This document shows positions 58,717 to 64,000 of a stretch of DNA of 64,000 nt, piece by piece. The notes under the pieces are model-generated. The model was not told the origin of the DNA, did not search any database, and saw nothing but the letters and a program-made list of their open reading frames with translations. Where the stretch lies: contig DHVZ01000011.1 in the NCBI GenBank assembly GCA_002412925.1, positions 163,228-227,227 of the forward strand. The letters are read 5' to 3'. The position numbers were made by a program, and so were the translations under genes. Origin of the DNA: Anaerolineales bacterium UBA5195. Its GTDB lineage: Bacteria > Chloroflexota > Anaerolineae > Anaerolineales > Villigracilaceae. Numbering within the stretch: position 1 is the stretch's first letter; each line of letters begins with the position of its first letter.

Positions 58717-60825
58717 ATGAGCGCAAACGGAGTCAACCCAAATAAACTGACTTCCCCATCCCTGTATCTCAATCGCGAACTGAGCCTGCTCGAGTTTCAG
58801 CGCCGTGTGCTCGAAGAAGCCTTCGACGAAAATATCCCGCTTTTGGAGCGCTTGAAGTTCCTGGCGATTTTCGGCTCCAATATGGATGAGTTTTTCATGG
58901 TGCGTGTTTCGGGCATTCGCAAACAGGTGGAAGCGCATATTCCGGACATCACGGCTGACGGCTTGACTCCGCCCGAAATCTTGGCCTCCATCCGTAAATT
59001 ATCGATGGAACTTTACGAAGCTGCGCTGCGCTGCCTGCATCGTAAAATCCTGCCAAAGCTCGATAAAGCCGGCATCCACATCCAGGATTATTCCAGGTTG
59101 AGCAAGGCCCAGAAGGAACGCATCAACGAATCTTTCAAAGAAATCATTTACCCGGTCTTGACTCCTTTGGCTTTTGACCCCGGCCACCCCTTCCCGCACA
59201 TCTCCAATCTCAGCCTGAATTTTGCGATTGTCATTCGCGACTCTAAAGGCCGGGAAAAATTCGCTCGCTTGAAAGTCCCCGGTACGCTGCCGCGCTTGCT
59301 GCCGGTCAAGCGTTCCTCTGGCAGTGCGCGCAAGGACGGCACGATCCCGCACCACCACTATTTTGTCTGGCTGGAACAGGTGATTGCCGAGAACCTGCCT
59401 GCGCTCTTCCCCGGTATGGAAGTTGTTGCCGCCTATCCCTTTCGCATCATCCGCGACGCCGATATCGAAATCCAGGAATTGGAAGCCGACGACCTGCTTG
59501 AGAGTATGCAGGCCAGCATCCGCCGCCGCAAGTTTGGTTCGGTGGTGCAGGTTGCCATCTACGATAACATGCCCGCCGATATTCGCGATTTGCTGGTGGA
59601 CAATCTCGAGATCCGCCATTCCGACCTGTTTATCCTGAGCAGTCCGCTGGGGATGAGCGGATTGTGGCAGTTGTACAACCAGGTCGAGCGTCACGACCTT
59701 AAGTTTGCCTTGTATAAGCCCAGGATCCCGCGCAGCCTGAAAAATGTTGGCCTGGATAGTAATATTTTTGACGCCATCCGGCAGGAGAATATCCTGCTGC
59801 ACCACCCTTATGATTCTTTTTCCCCGGTGGTGGACTTCCTGACTTCAGCCGCGCGCGACCCGCATGTCCTGGCGATTAAGCAGACTCTCTACCGGGTGGG
59901 ACAAAATTCACCGGTGGTAGAAGCCCTGCTCGAAGCCTCGGAACGCGGCAAGCAGGTGGCGGTGCTGGTGGAACTCAAGGCGCGTTTCGACGAGGAAAGC
60001 AATATCGGCTGGGCGCGCATGTTGGAGCAAATGGGTGTCCATGTCGTTTATGGCCTGGTTGGCCTGAAAACCCATAGCAAAATTGCCATGGTCGTGCGCC
60101 AGGAAGGTGACGGCCTCCGGCGTTATCTTCACCTGGCCACTGGCAATTACAATGTCAATACGGCGAGGATCTATGAAGATATTGGCATGTTCACCTGTGA
60201 CGAGGCTATTGGCGCCGATGCCAGCGACCTGTTCAATTACCTGACTGGCTATTCGACCAAGCAGGATTATCACAAGCTGCTGGTTGCGCCGGTTAATTTT
60301 CGACAGCGGTTTGAAGTGCTGATTCGCCGTGAGATCGAGCATGCCAGGGCGGGCCGCAAGGCGCGTTTGATTTTCAAAGCCAATTCCCTGGTAGATCCGG
60401 GGATCATTGCGCTGCTTTACGAAGCTTCACAGGCGGGGGTGCAGATTGATTTGTTGGTGCGCGGGATGTGCAGCCTGCGGGCGGGCGTTAAGGGCGTCAG
60501 CGAGAAGATCAATGTCATCAGCATCGTTGGGCGTTATCTTGAACACAGCCGCATTTATTATTTCCTGAACGGCGGCAAGGAGGAAATCTACCTCGGTTCT
60601 GCCGATTTGATGCAGCGCAACCTGGATCATCGCGTTGAAGTCATTTTCCCGCTCGAAAAGCCGGAGCATCTCCGCTATTTGCGCGACCAGGTGCTGGAAA
60701 CTTACCTGCGCGACAACCTGCGCGCGCGCGTCATGCAGGCAGACGGCAAGTACAAGCGGCTCAAACCCGGTTCCAGCCAGGAAAAGGTCGATGTGCAGGA
60801 ATGGCTGATGACGCGCGGCAAATAG
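58717..60825 (+). CDS. ppk1: Polyphosphate kinase 1
   Basis: A 702-residue PPK1. N-terminal domain opening YLNRELSLLEFQRRVLEEA, then FGSNMDEFFMVRVSGIRKQ. The catalytic histidine in the C1 domain is in GLVGLKTHSKIAMVVRQEG, and the second conserved block is EEIYLGSADLMQRNLDHRVE. It polymerises ATP gamma-phosphate into polyphosphate. Start ATG 58717 has GAGG 6 nt upstream; the in-frame ATG at 58666 adds 17 residues over repeat-adjacent DNA. It is monocistronic and convergent with recQ (10-nt gap, no terminator seen). Confidence 0.96.
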   Translation: MSANGVNPNKLTSPSLYLNRELSLLEFQRRVLEEAFDENIPLLERLKFLAIFGSNMDEFFMVRVSGIRKQVEAHIPDITADGLTPPEILASIRKLSMELYEAALRCLHRKILPKLDKAGIHIQDYSRLSKAQKERINESFKEIIYPVLTPLAFDPGHPFPHISNLSLNFAIVIRDSKGREKFARLKVPGTLPRLLPVKRSSGSARKDGTIPHHHYFVWLEQVIAENLPALFPGMEVVAAYPFRIIRDADIEIQELEADDLLESMQASIRRRKFGSVVQVAIYDNMPADIRDLLVDNLEIRHSDLFILSSPLGMSGLWQLYNQVERHDLKFALYKPRIPRSLKNVGLDSNIFDAIRQENILLHHPYDSFSPVVDFLTSAARDPHVLAIKQTLYRVGQNSPVVEALLEASERGKQVAVLVELKARFDEESNIGWARMLEQMGVHVVYGLVGLKTHSKIAMVVRQEGDGLRRYLHLATGNYNVNTARIYEDIGMFTCDEAIGADASDLFNYLTGYSTKQDYHKLLVAPVNFRQRFEVLIRREIEHARAGRKARLIFKANSLVDPGIIALLYEASQAGVQIDLLVRGMCSLRAGVKGVSEKINVISIVGRYLEHSRIYYFLNGGKEEIYLGSADLMQRNLDHRVEVIFPLEKPEHLRYLRDQVLETYLRDNLRARVMQADGKYKRLKPGSSQEKVDVQEWLMTRGK

Positions 60826-60835
60826 GCGCTGAAAA

Positions 60836-63013
60836 TTATTTTTCCCTGCTCAGGTAGATCAGCCGTAGGATTTTCAAATCTTCGTAGTTGACTGCGCCGT
60901 TCAAACGGTCAAACGCCGGTTTGAGAAAATCTGTGCCGACTTCGTCGAACGCCTCGAAGACGGCATTTTGCAGCATGGGGGAGACGGAGGTCAGTGACTG
61001 GAAGTCGTCGCTGTTTCGCAGCGTGTTCCCGGCTGCGGCGAATCTGACCAAGTGGTCGATGATCGTCCCCGCCGTGACTGCGTACCGTTCCATCAGGCTG
61101 CGGAGACCCTCCCCGGCGTTGTACGCTTCGCCAACGAAGACATAGCGCCGTCCCGCGTCGCTTTTCTTACCCCCAGCCTTTCGCCTCCCAGATGAGGGGC
61201 GTTCTTTTTCCTGAAGTTTGTGTTTCTGGCAATAATTCTGTATCAGGGTCAGGAAAGCGCCGCCGTATTGGCGCGCCTTGACCTGTCCCACACCGCTGAT
61301 CTCGAGCAGCCGCGCCTCGGTTTGAGGGTAGTAAGCTGCCATTTCCACCAGCGTGCGGTCGGAGAAAATGACGTAGGGCGGCACGCCCGCTTCATCGGCC
61401 AGTTCCTTGCGTTTGGTACGCAGCAGGGCAAAGAGCGCATGGTTGTATTCCAACTCGGCCTGGTTGGCCTTTTTCGAGGCGCGTTCTTCCACTTCCTGGA
61501 GCTGGCCCAGGATTTTGGCGCGGCTGCGCAAGGCTTCCATGGCTTTGGGGGTCAGGCTCAAGACCTGGAACTCGCTCTCCTGGTTGAGATAGCCCATTCG
61601 CGCGAGCTGGCGGGCCAGGTGCATCCACTGTTTCTGGGTCAGTTCACGGCCGATTCCATGCGTGGATAGTTTCTCGTGTTCGTACCTGAGCACCTTTTCG
61701 TTGTTTGAACCCAATAAAACCTCGATGACATGCCCCGCGCCGAAACGCTCGCCGGTGCGTTTGACACAGGAGAGAAATTTCTGGGCCGGGATGGTGATGT
61801 CTTCGAGCGTGGGCGGTTCGGCGTTGCAGTTATCGCAGTTTTTGCAATTGCTGACAGTGTAGGGTTCGCCAAAATACGTCAGCAGCGGTTTGCGGCGGCA
61901 GTTCCGGTCGTCTTCAGCGTAGCGCACGATGGCATCCAGGTGTTGGACCGCCGCGCGGCGTTCCTCGCCTTCCTTATCATTGATGAAATATTTCAGCTTG
62001 GCCACGTCTGAATAGCTGTAAAGCAGCAGGCAATGGGCTGGCAGGCCGTCGCGCCCGGCGCGGCCAATTTCTTGGTAGTAGCCTTCGATGCTTTTGGGCA
62101 GGTCGTAATGGATCACAAAACGCACATTGGGTTTGTTGATGCCCATCCCAAAGGCAATCGTCGCCACGATGATTTGCGCGTCATCGCGGATGAAGGCTTC
62201 CTGGTTGCGGCGGCGGACGTCATCCTCCAGCCCGGCGTGGTAGGGGCGCACCGAATGACCCTTGCGGGCCAGGTATTCAGCCAACTCGTCCACCTGCTTG
62301 CGCGAAAAACAGTAGATGATGCCCGATTGATCTTTGAAACGCTCCAGGAAGCGCGTGGTCTGGATCGGCGCGTCGCTCTTGGGAGCAACTTCGATGTAGA
62401 GATTTTCGCGGTTGAAACTGGCGACAAACTCGTTGGAGGCGGTAAAACCCAGGCTGGCTTTAATATCGGTGCGCACCCTGGGGGTGGCGGTCGCCGTCAG
62501 CGCGAGACACACGGCTCCGGGGAAGCGGCGGCGCGCCTCGGCCAGTTGGCGGTATTCGGGCCGGAAGTCATGTCCCCACTCCGAGATGCAGTGCGCTTCG
62601 TCGATGGTGAAACAATCCACCTTCAGCGTTGCGAGCAAATCAAAAATCCGTTGGCTCAAGAGGGTTTCGGGAGCGACGTAGAGCAGCTTGGTTTCGCCGC
62701 GCCGGACGTAGTCCATGTTTTTGGCGTAGGCTTCGGGCGAGAGCGTGCTGTTCAGAAAGAGCGCCGGGACGCCTGCCGCGCGCATTTGTTCGACCTGGTC
62801 CTTCATCAGCGCAATCAGCGGCGAAACCACCACCGTGAGGCCGTCGAATAGCAAGGCGGGAATCTGGTAGCAGAGCGATTTCCCGCCGCCGGTGGGCATG
62901 ACGGCCAGCGAATCGCGCTTGTTGAGCACGTTTTCGATGACCTCGCGCTGCAACGGGCGGAAGGTATCGTAGCCGAAGGTCTCTTTCAGGATGGAGGCGG
63001 GAGTCGGGGGCAT
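60836..63013 (-). CDS. recQ: ATP-dependent DNA helicase RecQ
   Basis: A 725-residue helicase. Walker A MPTGGGKSLCYQIPAL, Walker B variant DEAHCISEWGHDFRPEY, helicase motif V/VI (GMGINKPNVRFVIHYDLPKS and QEIGRAGRDGLPA), zinc-binding cysteines (CRRKPLLTYFG...CKNCDNC), RQC winged helix, HRDC (EISGVGQVKARQYGGAFLTL), and a basic KKSDAGRRYVFVGE linker before a C-terminal helical module. It unwinds DNA in recombinational repair. Near the ABC-F gene but spaced; context gives no further role. Confidence 0.95.
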   Translation of the reverse strand: MPPTPASILKETFGYDTFRPLQREVIENVLNKRDSLAVMPTGGGKSLCYQIPALLFDGLTVVVSPLIALMKDQVEQMRAAGVPALFLNSTLSPEAYAKNMDYVRRGETKLLYVAPETLLSQRIFDLLATLKVDCFTIDEAHCISEWGHDFRPEYRQLAEARRRFPGAVCLALTATATPRVRTDIKASLGFTASNEFVASFNRENLYIEVAPKSDAPIQTTRFLERFKDQSGIIYCFSRKQVDELAEYLARKGHSVRPYHAGLEDDVRRRNQEAFIRDDAQIIVATIAFGMGINKPNVRFVIHYDLPKSIEGYYQEIGRAGRDGLPAHCLLLYSYSDVAKLKYFINDKEGEERRAAVQHLDAIVRYAEDDRNCRRKPLLTYFGEPYTVSNCKNCDNCNAEPPTLEDITIPAQKFLSCVKRTGERFGAGHVIEVLLGSNNEKVLRYEHEKLSTHGIGRELTQKQWMHLARQLARMGYLNQESEFQVLSLTPKAMEALRSRAKILGQLQEVEERASKKANQAELEYNHALFALLRTKRKELADEAGVPPYVIFSDRTLVEMAAYYPQTEARLLEISGVGQVKARQYGGAFLTLIQNYCQKHKLQEKERPSSGRRKAGGKKSDAGRRYVFVGEAYNAGEGLRSLMERYAVTAGTIIDHLVRFAAAGNTLRNSDDFQSLTSVSPMLQNAVFEAFDEVGTDFLKPAFDRLNGAVNYEDLKILRLIYLSREK

Positions 63014-63047
63014 GGATTTTCTGGGGTTCAGGGAGTTCCTGGGATGG

Positions 63048-64000
63048 TTAGTGCTGTTCCAGTTCTTCCCAGCGCTGGTAGGCTTGCGCTAATTCAGCCT
63101 CCAGTTCCTTTAAACGGTTCGAGGCTTGCGCGATTTTATCATTCTCCTGCTGGTAAAACGTTGGCAAGGCCATGGCGGCGGCCAGGGCGTGCTGCTCGGC
63201 TTCGAGAGCCTCGATCCGTTTCGGCAGTTCGGCCAGTTCCTTTTTTTGCGCTTCGAGGGCGCGCTGTTCCTTGTAACTCAGCTTGCGTGGCGCGCCGGGA
63301 TCGGTTTCTGGTGGCGCAGCCGCGGGTTTGCGCGGCTTTTCGGCCGGCGGGTTGCTGGTTTCCGCCTGGGCCTGCCGCTGCCAGTCGTCGTAGCCGCCGA
63401 CATATTCATTGACCTGTCCGCTGCCATCGACGACCAGGATGCTGGTCACCAGGTTGTTCAGGAAGGCCCGGTCATGGCTGACCAGTAAAAGCGTCCCGCT
63501 GTAATCCAGGAGCAGGTCTTCGAGCGTTTCGAGCGTCTCGAGATCGAGGTCATTGGTCGGTTCGTCGAGCACCAACAGGTTGGCGGGCTGCGCAAAAATC
63601 CGCGCCAGCAGCAGGCGATTCCGCTCTCCGCCGGAGAGGGCGCTGATCGGAGCCTGGACGCGGTCGCGGGTGAACAGGAAATCTTCGAGATAGCCGTAAA
63701 TGTTGCGCGGTTTTCCGTTGACCGAGATGGTCTCACCCCCCTGGGCGACATTCTCCAAAATCGACAGGTTCTCGTCCAGTTGGGCGCGGAGTTGGTCGAA
63801 ATAGGCGACCTCCAGGTTGGCGCCGTGTTCAACACTCCCGGTCTGTGGGGCGAGTTCCCCGATCAGCAGGCGCAGCAGGGTGGTTTTGCCCGAACCATTC
63901 GGCCCAACGATGCCCACCTTGTCGCCGCGCTGGAGGGTGGTGGAGAAGTTTTTGATCAGGGGTTGTTTCCCAAAGGCATAACTGACTTTTTCGGCCTCGA
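63048..64000 (-). CDS. ABC-F family ATPase (Uup-like), 3' part
   Basis: This is the 5'-truncated end of an ABC-F gene that continues beyond the right edge. The second nucleotide-binding domain is seen with Walker A GPNGSGKTTLL, ABC signature ALSGGERNRLLLARIF, Walker B LLVLDEPTNDLDLETL and the H-loop SHDRAFL. The C-terminal region (about 130 residues) is basic then a coiled coil ending in YQRWEELEQH, as in Uup/EttA-like proteins that act on the ribosome or on DNA. A start at GTG 63917 is internal to the domain and is not real. Confidence 0.9.
   Translation of the reverse strand, partial: EAEKVSYAFGKQPLIKNFSTTLQRGDKVGIVGPNGSGKTTLLRLLIGELAPQTGSVEHGANLEVAYFDQLRAQLDENLSILENVAQGGETISVNGKPRNIYGYLEDFLFTRDRVQAPISALSGGERNRLLLARIFAQPANLLVLDEPTNDLDLETLETLEDLLLDYSGTLLLVSHDRAFLNNLVTSILVVDGSGQVNEYVGGYDDWQRQAQAETSNPPAEKPRKPAAAPPETDPGAPRKLSYKEQRALEAQKKELAELPKRIEALEAEQHALAAAMALPTFYQQENDKIAQASNRLKELEAELAQAYQRWEELEQH

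Noticed and set aside
1..64000. CRISPR array, tRNA, rRNA, or transposase genes
   Set aside because: No direct-repeat/spacer pattern, no cloverleaf with CCA-type end, and no transposase-like ORF was found by reading; a covariance-model search would be decisive.

Overview
The window reads as chromosomal DNA of an anaerobic or facultative member of the Chloroflexota, most likely class Anaerolineae. This is an inference from gene content. The evidence is several lipoproteins with long Pro/Thr-rich spacers carrying LysM and M23 domains, a FixABCX-type electron-transfer flavoprotein set, a NADH-linked selenoprotein formate dehydrogenase with clostridial-style accessory genes, and bacterial-type promoters with moderately high GC. 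No rRNA, tRNA, CRISPR array, prophage or transposase gene was seen.

Layout. 0-4 kb: a membrane protein, a cyclic-nucleotide-domain/NifU fusion, then an ECF sigma factor, zinc-finger anti-sigma, thioredoxin-like and OsmC operon. 4-13.6 kb: three paralogous LysM-M23 lipoproteins and a peptidase-MA-like lipoprotein on the minus strand, with a plus-strand fixABCX (Etf) operon between them. 14-27.6 kb, minus strand: the main system. It comprises a pentapeptide protein, two DRTGG-type proteins, a CBS-GHKL kinase-like protein and a PHP protein, then NuoE, a GHKL protein, a cysteine-free thioredoxin-like ferredoxin homologue, NuoF, NuoE, NuoF, a selenocysteine formate dehydrogenase (UGA at 17607-17609 followed by a bSECIS hairpin), a ferritin-like protein, FdhD and a CBS protein. 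Two Rex-like operators (24460-24477 and 27682-27699) lie directly downstream of promoter -10 boxes at the heads of the two blocks. 28-41 kb: a TPR/TAP hydrolase, a YHS-like protein, DUF402, a GH13 glucosidase, a cytochrome-b5-like protein, bifunctional FTCD, an M23 lipoprotein, dCTP deaminase, a large AT-richer orphan lipoprotein and an MFS transporter. 41-47.7 kb: an unknown protein, an acylating aldehyde dehydrogenase, DUF47 plus PiT phosphate transport, and a polyferredoxin-like protein. 48-58.5 kb: a signalling block of three histidine kinases and an HD-GYP response regulator. 58.7-64 kb: polyphosphate kinase, RecQ and the end of an ABC-F ATPase.

How the genes work together. The formate dehydrogenase catalytic subunit, with NuoG-like Fe-S domains, sits with NuoE/NuoF subunits where related operons carry a [FeFe]-hydrogenase. 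This suggests a soluble NAD(+)- and possibly ferredoxin-dependent (electron-confurcating or bifurcating) formate dehydrogenase controlled by the NADH/NAD ratio through Rex. FixABCX would be a second electron-bifurcation site between NADH, ferredoxin and quinone. FTCD feeds the C1-folate pool, and DUF47/PiT with Ppk1 handle phosphate and polyphosphate.

Several palindromic intergenic repeat families are scattered through the window. One has near-perfect hairpin arms in which changes in one arm are matched in the other between copies, which points to a mobile or structured RNA/DNA element.
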